DNA from: Candidatus Bipolaricaulota bacterium
Lineage (GTDB): Bacteria; Bipolaricaulota; Bipolaricaulia; Bipolaricaulales; Bipolaricaulaceae
Length of the DNA: 8,672 bases
Direction: 5' to 3'
NCBI GenBank assembly: GCA_021159405.1
Contig: JAGGRX010000061.1
Span: forward strand, 1-8,672
Position numbers and translations under genes: made by a program
Notes under the pieces: model-generated
Told to the model about the DNA's origin: nothing
The model's input: only the letters and a program-made list of their open reading frames with translations
Databases searched by the model: none
Shown here: piece by piece, positions 1-6,654 of the stretch
Layout of the letters: the number at the start of each line of letters is the position of its first letter
Numbering within the stretch: position 1 is the stretch's first letter

Positions 1-7
1 GCCGTAC

Positions 8-36
8 TTGCGCTCGCGTCCCCAACGGGATACAGA
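8..36 (+). promoter_or_regulatory. weak candidate promoter for the Hel308-type gene
   Basis: TTGCGC (8-13) and TACAGA (31-36) are separated by 17 nt and each match the sigma-70 consensus at three of six positions. Initiation would fall near 43, giving a leader of about 19 nt before the ATG at 62. The match is poor and the window edge hides the upstream context, so the gene may equally be read through from an upstream gene. Confidence 0.2.
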
Positions 37-61
37 GGGGCGGGGAAACTTTCCTCTCAAG

Positions 62-2215
62 ATGAACCTGGAAGAGGTTTGTCGGCTTTACGCCCTGCCA
101 GAGGGGGTGGCCCAGGCCCTGCGTCGGACCGGAATCGAGGAGCTGTACCCTCCCCAGGCCGCGGCCCTTTCCGCCGGGGTCTTGGAGGGGGAGTCCCTGG
201 TCCTGGCCGCCCCCACCGCCTCGGGGAAGACCCTGGTGGCCGAGCTCGCCATGCTTCACGCAGCCCTTGTGCGGGGGGGACGGGCCCTGTACCTGGTACC
301 GCTTAGGGCGCTGGCAAGCGAGAAATACGAGGAACTTAAGGGCAAATATGCGCCGTTGGGGATCAAGGTGGGCCTGGCCACCGGGGACTTCGACCGCACC
401 GATCCCCACCTGGCCGATTACGACGTGGTGGTGCTCACGAACGAGAAAGCGGACTCCCTTCTTCGTCACCGGGCAAGCTGGCTTCTGGAAGGGCTTTCCC
501 TGGTGATCTTTGACGAGGTGCATCTCTTGGCCGACCTAAGCCGGGGGCCGACGTTGGAGGTGCTGGTGGCCGCCCTCCGGCACGCCCGGCCGGACCTCCA
601 GATGCTCGCGCTTTCGGCCACAGTGCGCAATGCCGAGGAGATTGCGGACTGGCTCGGCGCCAAGGCGGTGATCAGCGACTTCCGCCCCGTGCCCTTGAGG
701 ACCGGGGTGTACCTGTCCGGGGAGCTCCTCCTCTCCGATGGCACCAGGAGAAAGGTGGAGGGGAAGCTGGGCCCGGTGTTCGACCTGGTGTTGGACGTGG
801 TGGGGGAGGGGGGGCAGGCGTTGGTGTTCGTGGCCACGCGGCGGGCCACCCAGGCCCTGGCCCGGAGGCTCATTCGCCCTATCTCAAAGGCCCTGTCCGA
901 GGGGGAAGCTGAGAAGCTTGCGGCTTTGGCCCAAAGGGTCCTGGGAGCCCTTGACGAGCCCACGCCCATTTGCCGGGAGCTCGCCCGGTGCGTCCAGGCC
1001 GGGGTGGCCTTCCACCACGCCGGGCTTCACCATGTGCAGCGGAAGGCAGTGGAGGGTGCATTCCGCGACCGGCTTCTCAAGGTGCTGTGCACCACAACCA
1101 CCCTGGCCGCCGGGGTGAACCTCCCCGCCCGACGGGTGATCATTCGGGACGTACGTCGCTACCAGGCACCGTACGGAGCCTGTTACATCCCAACCCTGGA
1201 ATTCCATCAGATGGCGGGGCGGGCAGGGCGGCCTGGCCTGGACCCACACGGGGAAGCAGTGCTGGTCGCCAAGGACGAGGTGGATCGAGATGAGCTGCTT
1301 GCAAGGTACGTCCTCGCCCCACCGGAGCGGATCACCTCCCAACTCGCCTCCTCAGGGGCATTCCCCGCCCACGTGCTGGGGGCCGTCGTGGCCGGCTATG
1401 CCCGGTCCCGGGAAGGGCTGCGAAAGTTCTTCTCCCTGACTTTGCTTGCTCACCAATTCGGGGTGGACAGGCTCACGCTGAATTTGGAGGAAGCGCTCCG
1501 GTTCCTACTCGCCGAGGACATGTTGAGGGAGTGGGGGGGAGAGCTCCTTCCTACCCCATTCGGGGAGCTTGTAGCTCGGCTTTACATCCATCCCCTATCC
1601 GCGGTGGTCCTGAGGGACGGCCTAGCCGAAGGGCAGTCCCGCGGGCTCTCCGAACTTTCACTCCTACACCTTGTCGCTCATACCCCGGACATGGAGCGCC
1701 TCCGGCTCCGACGGGCGGACCTGGAGGAGTTGCCCGGGGTGGTGGAGAAAGAGGAGTTCCTGGTGCCGGTTCCCAACCCTGGAACCCACGAGTACAGCGG
1801 CTTCCTGTCGGAGGTCAAGACGGCCCTGGCGCTCTCCGCCTGGATCTCCGAAGCCCCGGAGACGGAGCTTCACAAAAGGTTTGGCCTCGGGCCCGGGGAC
1901 ACGTACCGGCTCAGGGAAGAGGCCGAGTGGTTGCTTTATGCGGCCCAGAGGATTGCGGGGCTGTTCAGGCTTCCTCCCGGCCCCCTGCCGATACTCAGGA
2001 CGCGGATGCGGTACGGGGTGCGGGAAGAGCTTCTGGAGCTGGTACGGCTGCGAGGGGTGGGAAGGGTCCGCGCCCGAGCCCTATATACCGCGGGGTTCCG
2101 GGACCTTGGGTCCATAGCAAAAGCAAACCCCGAGACTCTGGCCCGCGTCCCTCATCTTGGACCGAGCTTGGCCCAAAACCTCCGAAAGCAGGCCCGTTCC
2201 CTTGTCCACCACTAG
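62..2215 (+). CDS. hel308: Hel308/Ski2-like superfamily 2 DNA helicase
   Basis: Predicted ATP-dependent 3'-5' DNA helicase of the Ski2 family, Hel308 type; in characterised relatives it unwinds branched DNA at stalled replication forks. Numbered from the ATG at 62, the protein is 717 residues, normal for Hel308. RecA-like domains carry a Q-motif region (GIEELYPPQ, about 24-32), Walker A (APTASGKT, 50-57), DEVH (151-154), SAT (185-187), motif IV (ALVFVATRR), FHHAGL (317-322), motif V (TTTTLAAGVNLPAR, 344-357) and motif VI (QMAGRAGRPG, 383-392). A winged-helix and ratchet-like helical region follows, then a C-terminal helix-hairpin-helix domain (LRGVGRVRARALY near 663-675; second hairpin near 696-711) with the RAR-type signature seen in Hel308. 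An in-frame TTG at 8 would add 18 residues unlike the family; the ATG at 62 puts MNLEEV directly before the conserved LPEGV..AL segment. No convincing Shine-Dalgarno precedes it. It converges with the helicase-nuclease gene. Family assignment is firm; the Hel308 subfamily is likely but would need a phylogeny. Confidence 0.93.
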   Translation: MNLEEVCRLYALPEGVAQALRRTGIEELYPPQAAALSAGVLEGESLVLAAPTASGKTLVAELAMLHAALVRGGRALYLVPLRALASEKYEELKGKYAPLGIKVGLATGDFDRTDPHLADYDVVVLTNEKADSLLRHRASWLLEGLSLVIFDEVHLLADLSRGPTLEVLVAALRHARPDLQMLALSATVRNAEEIADWLGAKAVISDFRPVPLRTGVYLSGELLLSDGTRRKVEGKLGPVFDLVLDVVGEGGQALVFVATRRATQALARRLIRPISKALSEGEAEKLAALAQRVLGALDEPTPICRELARCVQAGVAFHHAGLHHVQRKAVEGAFRDRLLKVLCTTTTLAAGVNLPARRVIIRDVRRYQAPYGACYIPTLEFHQMAGRAGRPGLDPHGEAVLVAKDEVDRDELLARYVLAPPERITSQLASSGAFPAHVLGAVVAGYARSREGLRKFFSLTLLAHQFGVDRLTLNLEEALRFLLAEDMLREWGGELLPTPFGELVARLYIHPLSAVVLRDGLAEGQSRGLSELSLLHLVAHTPDMERLRLRRADLEELPGVVEKEEFLVPVPNPGTHEYSGFLSEVKTALALSAWISEAPETELHKRFGLGPGDTYRLREEAEWLLYAAQRIAGLFRLPPGPLPILRTRMRYGVREELLELVRLRGVGRVRARALYTAGFRDLGSIAKANPETLARVPHLGPSLAQNLRKQARSLVHH

Positions 2216-2302
2216 ACCTTTTCCGGACCTGTGCCCCCGAGGCGGAACCTTCGTGGAATGCAGGCGAATGCACCCCGTAGGCCCGGGCCACTTGGGCCTC
2301 GG

Positions 2303-2322
2303 TGCCCCTTTTTAGAGGGGCA
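2303..2322. terminator. hairpin between convergent helicase genes, possible bidirectional terminator
   Basis: A perfect 7-bp inverted repeat, TGCCCCT (2303-2309) and AGGGGCA (2316-2322), flanks a 6-nt loop. It lies in the 126-bp spacer where the two helicase genes converge, the place a shared terminator would be expected. Additional GC-rich palindromic sequence (GGCCC / GGGCC around 2280-2298) lies next to it. No T-tract follows the stem on either strand, so it is not a textbook intrinsic terminator. It could act as an RNA 3'-end stabiliser or have no function. Confidence 0.4.
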
Positions 2323-2341
2323 AGTGCTGTGGGGTAGCAGC

Positions 2342-5266
2342 TCACAGGGGTTTGGCCGCCGGGCAGATGGTGCGGTAGGCGCAGGGGCGGCAGGCACCGA
2401 AGGAGGGTTTGGGGGAGAAGTCCCCAGCGCGGATCCCGGCCTCGACCTCACGGATCGCGTCCACCGCCCGCTGGAGCATCTTGTCCGTGGGCTTGGCCCT
2501 CCCCACCACCACCCCCGGGGTGAGGAAGCGAAGCTGGACTTCCCGCGGCAGCTCCCCGAACAGGCGCCTGTAGGCAAGGGCGTAGATGGCAAGCTGCAGG
2601 GATTCTTTGGTCCTGCGGTCTGCGGCCTCGGGGGATACATCGCTTGTCTTGTAATCGATGATCACCGCCCCATCCTGTCCCTGGTCCACCCGGTCCCAGT
2701 AACCGATCACCCGGGCATTCCCCTCCTGGAAGGCGAAGTACTTCTCCACGAAGCTGGGCCGGGCGCCTTGCTCTTCCTCGAACTCGTAGAAGGCCTTAAG
2801 GGCTTCCTCCCCTTGGGCAAGCATGGCCTCCTCTTGGGCAGCCGAAAGGAACCCCTCCGACCGCCAGGCCCCCCTGAACACGGTGAGGACTTCCTCCAAG
2901 GGGAGGGTGCGGCCCTGGAGCTTGGCCATGTGGTAGGCCTGGATGGCCCGGTGCACGGCATGCCCATAGATCACGGTGGGGTGGAGGCGGATCGGGACCC
3001 GCAAAATGTGGATGTAGCGGTACTTCAAGGGGCAGGTGAGGAAGTCGTCCACCTGCTGGTAGGACAGGGTCAGGGGGGCATCCGGTGCCACCTCGGGCTC
3101 AGGCGGGCTGGGGGAGCGGCCGGCCCGGGCGATGCGCAGAAGGGCGGGCGCCTCTGGGCCTTCGGGGCTCACCCCCTCCGGGCCCAGGGCCTCGAGCACG
3201 AACCTGGAGACCTTGGCCGCCCGCTTCCTTGGCGGCTCCCCCGGCGGCCGGTAATCGGAGGAGGAGAGGAGGAACAAGTACCGTTTGGCCCGGGTCATCC
3301 CCACGTAAAACAGCCGCCTTTGCTCTTCAAGGTGCGCCACATCCTCAGGAAGCGATGGGGCCCGCAAATCTTCCGGGAGCTCGAAGGCTGACCGCCGCGG
3401 CCGCCCGGGAAAGAAATCTTCCACCAAGCCGGTGAGAAACACCGCCTCGAACTCAAGGCCCTTGGCCTGGTGGAAGGTCATCACCTGCAGGGCGTCCGTG
3501 CCGGGCTCGGCCTCCCCTACCAAGGGGCTGAAGCCCAGGGCCCTAAGCTCCTCCACATACCGCACGAACCAGGGGACCCGATCGTGCTTGGCCACTTCCT
3601 CAAACCTCCTCACCACGTGCTCAAAGAAGTCGGCGATGTTCTCCAGGGCCCGGCCCGCTCCTGGCTCGTCCGAGTGCGCCAGGGCTTCAAGGTACCCAGT
3701 CCGCTCCATGAGGAAGGCATACAGGACCCGGCCGGTGGGGTTCCCCCGGGAGAGGTCCTCACAGTAGGCAAGGTCGGCCAGGGCCCGCTTCCCTGCCCTG
3801 AGCCCCGCTTCCGTGAGCTCCCCCGCCTCGATGGCGTCCGCAAGCACGCCCCTCAGCGGACGATGCCGCCTCTGGGCCCGCGCGGTAAGAAATGCCAAAT
3901 CCTCCCCCGGCATGCGGTAAATGGGAGAACCCAGGAGGTGGTACAGGGCCTGGTCGTCCCTGGGGTCGGCCACGCACTTAAGAAAAGAAAGGACCAGCTT
4001 TATCTCCTCCTGGTCGAACAGCCCCGCCCCGAACCTCCCCGCCAAAAGCCAGGGCACCCCGGCCTCGGACAGCGCCTTAAGGTAGGGGTCTGGCCGGTAC
4101 CGATTGCGATAGAGAACCGCCATCTCCCGATAAGGGACCCCGGAGGCTGCGAGCTCCCGCACCTTCTCCGCCAGGAACTCCGCCTCCTCCACCACGGTGG
4201 GGAAGTGGCGATGGACGGGGGCAGGCCCTGGCCCTTTGGTCGCCCGGAGCTGTTTCGTTATCCGGTGAGGAATCTCTCCCCGCTCGGACAGGGCCTCAAG
4301 GCGATGGGTGTTGTGCCGGATGAGCCGCATGGCCGAAGCCAGCACCCCCTCCGTGGACCGGAAGTTATCCCGGAGCACCACCACCTTGGCCTCGGGGAAC
4401 GCCTTGAGGAAGGAAAGCAGGTTGTCATGTGGCACCCCCCGGAACCCATAGATGGCCTGGTCATCATCCCCCACCACCGTCACGTTGCGGTGCCCGGCGA
4501 GGAGGGTGACCAGCCTGAGCTCGGCCTTGCTCGTGTCCTGGAACTCGTCGGCCAGGACGAACGGAAACCGGCGGTGGTACTCGGAGAGGAGCCCCGGGCG
4601 TTCCTCGAGGAGCCGCACCGCAAGGAGCACCAGGTCCCCGAAATCCACCATCCCTTCTTTCGCCAGAAGCTCCTGGTAGGCGGCATAGATCTCGGCCAGC
4701 TCCTGGTGAAGGTCGAGTTCATCCGGCGGGCGCGTCCCGGCCTCCTTGGCCCGCTTCACCCAGGCAAGGTAATCGGCGGGGGAGATGGCCTCGTCCTTGG
4801 CCCGGTGGATGAGGGAAAGGATTGGGGACAGGAACCTGATGGGCTGGCGCAGGGCCCGGGGCTTGAGTGCCCGCAAGGGGAGGTCCCATAGATGATCGAG
4901 GAGGAACAGCCGCTGGTCCCACTCGTCAAGGATCTTGAAGTCCGGGGGAAGGCCGACCAAGGGGGCATTCTCCCTGAGGATCCGCTCGCACACCGAGTGG
5001 TAGGTGGCCACCCAGGCATCCAGGGCGGCGTAGCCCACCTGATCAAATGCCCGATCGAGCATCTCCTCGGCCGCCTGGTGGGAGAAGGTGAAGACGAGGA
5101 GTTGACTTGGGCGCTTAACCAGCCCCTCCGAGATGAGGAAGGCGATCCGGCGGGTGATGACGGTGGTCTTCCCCGTCCCCACCCCGGCGAGCACAAGCAG
5201 CGGCCCCTCCCGATGGGTAACCGCCTCAAGCTGCTCCGCGTTCAAGCCCGAAAGTACGTCACTCAT
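2342..5266 (-). CDS. UvrD/PcrA-type helicase fused to RecB/AddB/Cas4-like Fe-S nuclease
   Basis: A 974-residue superfamily 1A helicase-nuclease, expected to unwind and cut DNA ends or single strands during recombinational repair. Helicase motifs: Q-motif (LNAEQLEAV, 8-16), Walker A (AGVGTGKT, 27-34), motif Ia (TFSHQAAEEM, 60-69), DEFQDT (240-245), motif III (VGDDDQAIYGFRG, 265-277), DNFRST (300-305), motif V (FHQAKGLEFEAVF, 598-610) and motif VI (RRLFYVGMTRAKR, 650-662). A Pro/Glu-rich linker (about 672-732) leads into a PD-(D/E)XK domain with YGHAVH (767-772), D858 in GYWDRVD, the D871-Y872-K873 core and QLAIY (891-895). Four cysteines, C745 and then C959, C962 and C968 (CX2CX5C), match the 4Fe-4S staple of AddB- and Cas4-type nucleases. 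It is therefore longer than ordinary UvrD (about 720 aa), the nuclease replacing the usual C-terminal tail. All catalytic residues appear present. The ATG at 5266 places the Q-motif at the usual distance; GAGGGGG abuts it, an unusually short Shine-Dalgarno spacing. No AddB/AdnB partner is visible nearby. Confidence 0.94.
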   Translation of the reverse strand: MSDVLSGLNAEQLEAVTHREGPLLVLAGVGTGKTTVITRRIAFLISEGLVKRPSQLLVFTFSHQAAEEMLDRAFDQVGYAALDAWVATYHSVCERILRENAPLVGLPPDFKILDEWDQRLFLLDHLWDLPLRALKPRALRQPIRFLSPILSLIHRAKDEAISPADYLAWVKRAKEAGTRPPDELDLHQELAEIYAAYQELLAKEGMVDFGDLVLLAVRLLEERPGLLSEYHRRFPFVLADEFQDTSKAELRLVTLLAGHRNVTVVGDDDQAIYGFRGVPHDNLLSFLKAFPEAKVVVLRDNFRSTEGVLASAMRLIRHNTHRLEALSERGEIPHRITKQLRATKGPGPAPVHRHFPTVVEEAEFLAEKVRELAASGVPYREMAVLYRNRYRPDPYLKALSEAGVPWLLAGRFGAGLFDQEEIKLVLSFLKCVADPRDDQALYHLLGSPIYRMPGEDLAFLTARAQRRHRPLRGVLADAIEAGELTEAGLRAGKRALADLAYCEDLSRGNPTGRVLYAFLMERTGYLEALAHSDEPGAGRALENIADFFEHVVRRFEEVAKHDRVPWFVRYVEELRALGFSPLVGEAEPGTDALQVMTFHQAKGLEFEAVFLTGLVEDFFPGRPRRSAFELPEDLRAPSLPEDVAHLEEQRRLFYVGMTRAKRYLFLLSSSDYRPPGEPPRKRAAKVSRFVLEALGPEGVSPEGPEAPALLRIARAGRSPSPPEPEVAPDAPLTLSYQQVDDFLTCPLKYRYIHILRVPIRLHPTVIYGHAVHRAIQAYHMAKLQGRTLPLEEVLTVFRGAWRSEGFLSAAQEEAMLAQGEEALKAFYEFEEEQGARPSFVEKYFAFQEGNARVIGYWDRVDQGQDGAVIIDYKTSDVSPEAADRRTKESLQLAIYALAYRRLFGELPREVQLRFLTPGVVVGRAKPTDKMLQRAVDAIREVEAGIRAGDFSPKPSFGACRPCAYRTICPAAKPL

Positions 5267-5363
5267 CCCCCTCAGTTTACCCCGCTGACCCGGGAAGGGA
5301 GAGCATAGGGGTCAAACCCCCATCACCACCGGCATGGCTCCAAAGCTTCGGCCAACCCCTGTT

Positions 5364-5385
5364 TTGACAATAATTTCTTTGTCAA
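5364..5385. promoter_or_regulatory. inverted repeat overlapping the ATPase promoter, candidate operator
   Basis: Perfect 7-bp arms TTGACAA (5364-5370) and TTGTCAA (5379-5385) are separated by 8 nt (centre-to-centre 15 bp). The left arm includes the whole -35 box and the right arm abuts the -10 box, so a bound dimer would block RNA polymerase. The ATPase encoded immediately downstream has a winged-helix domain, making autorepression a reasonable inference. The alternative is chance symmetry between a -35 box and an AT-rich spacer. Confidence 0.45.
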
Positions 5386-5391
5386 TAAAAT
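5364..5391 (+). promoter_or_regulatory. strong sigma-70-type promoter giving a leaderless transcript
   Basis: A perfect -35 box TTGACA (5364-5369) is followed after 16 nt by TAAAAT (5386-5391), five of six matches to the -10 consensus. Transcription should begin at about 5398-5401, which is the ATG of the downstream ATPase gene. An in-frame TAA at 5386-5388 excludes any upstream start, and no Shine-Dalgarno precedes 5401, so translation is predicted to be leaderless. The box pair lies in a 40-bp stretch (5361-5400) with only 11 G/C bases, standing out from GC-rich surroundings. Confidence 0.75.
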
Positions 5392-5400
5392 GGTTGTGGA

Positions 5401-6573
5401 ATGTTCACGTTAAGGCCGGTGTGTGGGGAGGCGTTCCTGGATCGAGAGGAGCTGCTCCAGGAGCTAGTGGAAACCCTGTCCTCCTCCCGACAGAAAATGG
5501 GATTTGCCCTTGTTGGCCCCAGGCGGATGGGCAAGACCTCCCTCTTCTTGGAAACCGTCCGCAGGCTGAAGGAAATCCCAGGGGTGGTCCCCGTATACCT
5601 CTCCCTTTGGGAACTGGTGGAGGGGACCCCGGAGGAACTTTCCCGGGAGCTGATCTCCGCGTCCCTGGATGCATTTCGGGAAGAGGGACTGCTTCCCCTT
5701 AAAGTACAAGCTCGGGGCTTGCTCAAGGCCCCGCTGGAGCTGCTGCGGGATATCATCGGAGGGATGAAGATATCATTAAAGCTACGGGAGGAGATCGAGC
5801 TGGTCCTGATGCTGACCCGAGGCCGGGGTCAAGCCGGTCCCGGAGAGCTGATCTCCCGAGCATTGGCGCTCCCGGAAAAGCTGGCCAGGGAAAGTGGGGT
5901 GCGCTGTGCCCTGTTCTTGGATGAGTTCCCCACGGTGCTCGAGCTCCGTCAGGGGGGCAAGCCCTTGGGAGAGGGGGTCGTGCGCAGGCTCCGGACCGAA
6001 TACGAAACGATGGAAAACCTGGTGCTGTCGATATCGGGCTCGGTGCGCAGCACCATGGAGGCGGTGACCTTGCGACCAGCCGCCGCCTTCTGGCGCCAGT
6101 TCATCGTGCGGGAGGTGGGGCCGCTGCCAAAGCGGGCTGTGGAGGAGCTGTTGAGGCGGAACCTGGATCGCACCCTAACCCCTGAAGCGCTCTCAAAGCT
6201 GTGGGATTTCACCCAGGGAATCCCCTTTTACGTCCAATTCATTGGAAGGGAGCTCAGCAGAGGGCGGGGGAGGACGATCACCGAGGCGGAGGTGGAAAAG
6301 ACCCTGGCCGAGTTCCTCAACGAGGAAGGGGAGGTCATGTTCCAGGAACAATGGCAACGCCTGTCGGCCAAAGAGCGGAAGATCCTGCAGGTGATGTCCC
6401 ATGGATACGCCGCCCCCACCGCCATCGCCCGAGAGGCAGACGAGTCGCCCAACACTGTGAGCCAGTACCTCCAATATCTCAAAGGAAAAGGGCTCGTGGA
6501 GCGCCCTGAGCCCGGCAGATGGCGGATCGCCGATCCGGTGTTCGCCCGCTGGCTGGGGATCCACACCCGGTAA
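5401..6573 (+). CDS. AAA+/STAND-like ATPase with C-terminal winged helix (COG1672/PF01637-like)
   Basis: A 390-residue predicted cytoplasmic P-loop ATPase resembling the 'archaeal-type ATPase' group (COG1672), whose roles are mostly unknown. The N-terminus has the family-like pattern of a short strand and acidic helix (FLDREELLQEL, 12-22) before Walker A (GPRRMGKT, 39-46). Walker B is ALFLDEF (170-176), with D174 and E175 as metal/catalytic residues. A sensor-like segment, LVLSISGS (207-214), and GIPFYVQFIG (273-282), the position of the conserved G-x-P-x-Y/L motif of these ATPases, follow. Residues about 324-388 form a winged helix: KILQVMSHG, a recognition-helix-like SPNTVSQYLQYLKGKGLVER, then a wing and RIADPVFARWL. 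The middle (about 95-165) has no motif I recognise. The ATG at 5401 is the only reasonable start, since TAA lies in frame 15 nt upstream. It has its own promoter and diverges from the helicase-nuclease gene. It could be a signal-responsive regulator or a DNA-associated switch; the partner is unknown. Confidence 0.88.
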   Translation: MFTLRPVCGEAFLDREELLQELVETLSSSRQKMGFALVGPRRMGKTSLFLETVRRLKEIPGVVPVYLSLWELVEGTPEELSRELISASLDAFREEGLLPLKVQARGLLKAPLELLRDIIGGMKISLKLREEIELVLMLTRGRGQAGPGELISRALALPEKLARESGVRCALFLDEFPTVLELRQGGKPLGEGVVRRLRTEYETMENLVLSISGSVRSTMEAVTLRPAAAFWRQFIVREVGPLPKRAVEELLRRNLDRTLTPEALSKLWDFTQGIPFYVQFIGRELSRGRGRTITEAEVEKTLAEFLNEEGEVMFQEQWQRLSAKERKILQVMSHGYAAPTAIAREADESPNTVSQYLQYLKGKGLVERPEPGRWRIADPVFARWLGIHTR

Positions 6574-6614
6574 GGGCTGGCCTAGATCTGGAACCGCAAC
6601 AACCCCTGATCCCC

Positions 6615-6643
6615 TGGACGGAAGGGAAGATGAACGGGATAAA
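6615..6643 (+). promoter_or_regulatory. weak candidate promoter before the DUF554 gene
   Basis: TGGACG (6615-6620) and GATAAA (6638-6643) are 17 nt apart and each match four of six consensus positions. A start site near 6650 would place the GTG at 6655 within about 5 nt of the transcript end, again nearly leaderless, and no Shine-Dalgarno is evident before that GTG. Read-through from the ATPase gene, which ends 81 bases upstream of the GTG, is an equally good explanation. Confidence 0.25.
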
Positions 6644-6654
6644 CTTGGGTCGCT

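Noticed and set aside
34..57. Inverted repeats AGAGG/CCTCT and GGAA/TTCC just before the Hel308-type start
   Set aside because: The stems are only 4-5 bp, mutually exclusive or loosely looped, and easily expected by chance; no regulatory claim is justified.
8..61. N-terminal extension of the Hel308-type gene from the TTG at 8
   Set aside because: The extra 18 residues are not family-like and the ATG at 62 gives the usual N-terminal spacing to the Q-motif.
2231..4891. Long plus-strand open frames (2231-3391 and 3470-4891) opposite the helicase-nuclease gene
   Set aside because: They are antisense shadows of a gene with complete helicase and nuclease motifs; their translations are Gly/Pro/Arg/His-rich with no domain pattern, as expected of complementary frames in GC-rich DNA.
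5309..5320. GGGG-TCAA-ACCCC-like short palindrome in the divergent intergenic region, and TTGACC on the minus strand as a -35 box for the helicase-nuclease
   Set aside because: The palindrome has only 4-bp arms, and no acceptable -10 box lies 16-18 nt downstream of TTGACC, so neither element is supported.
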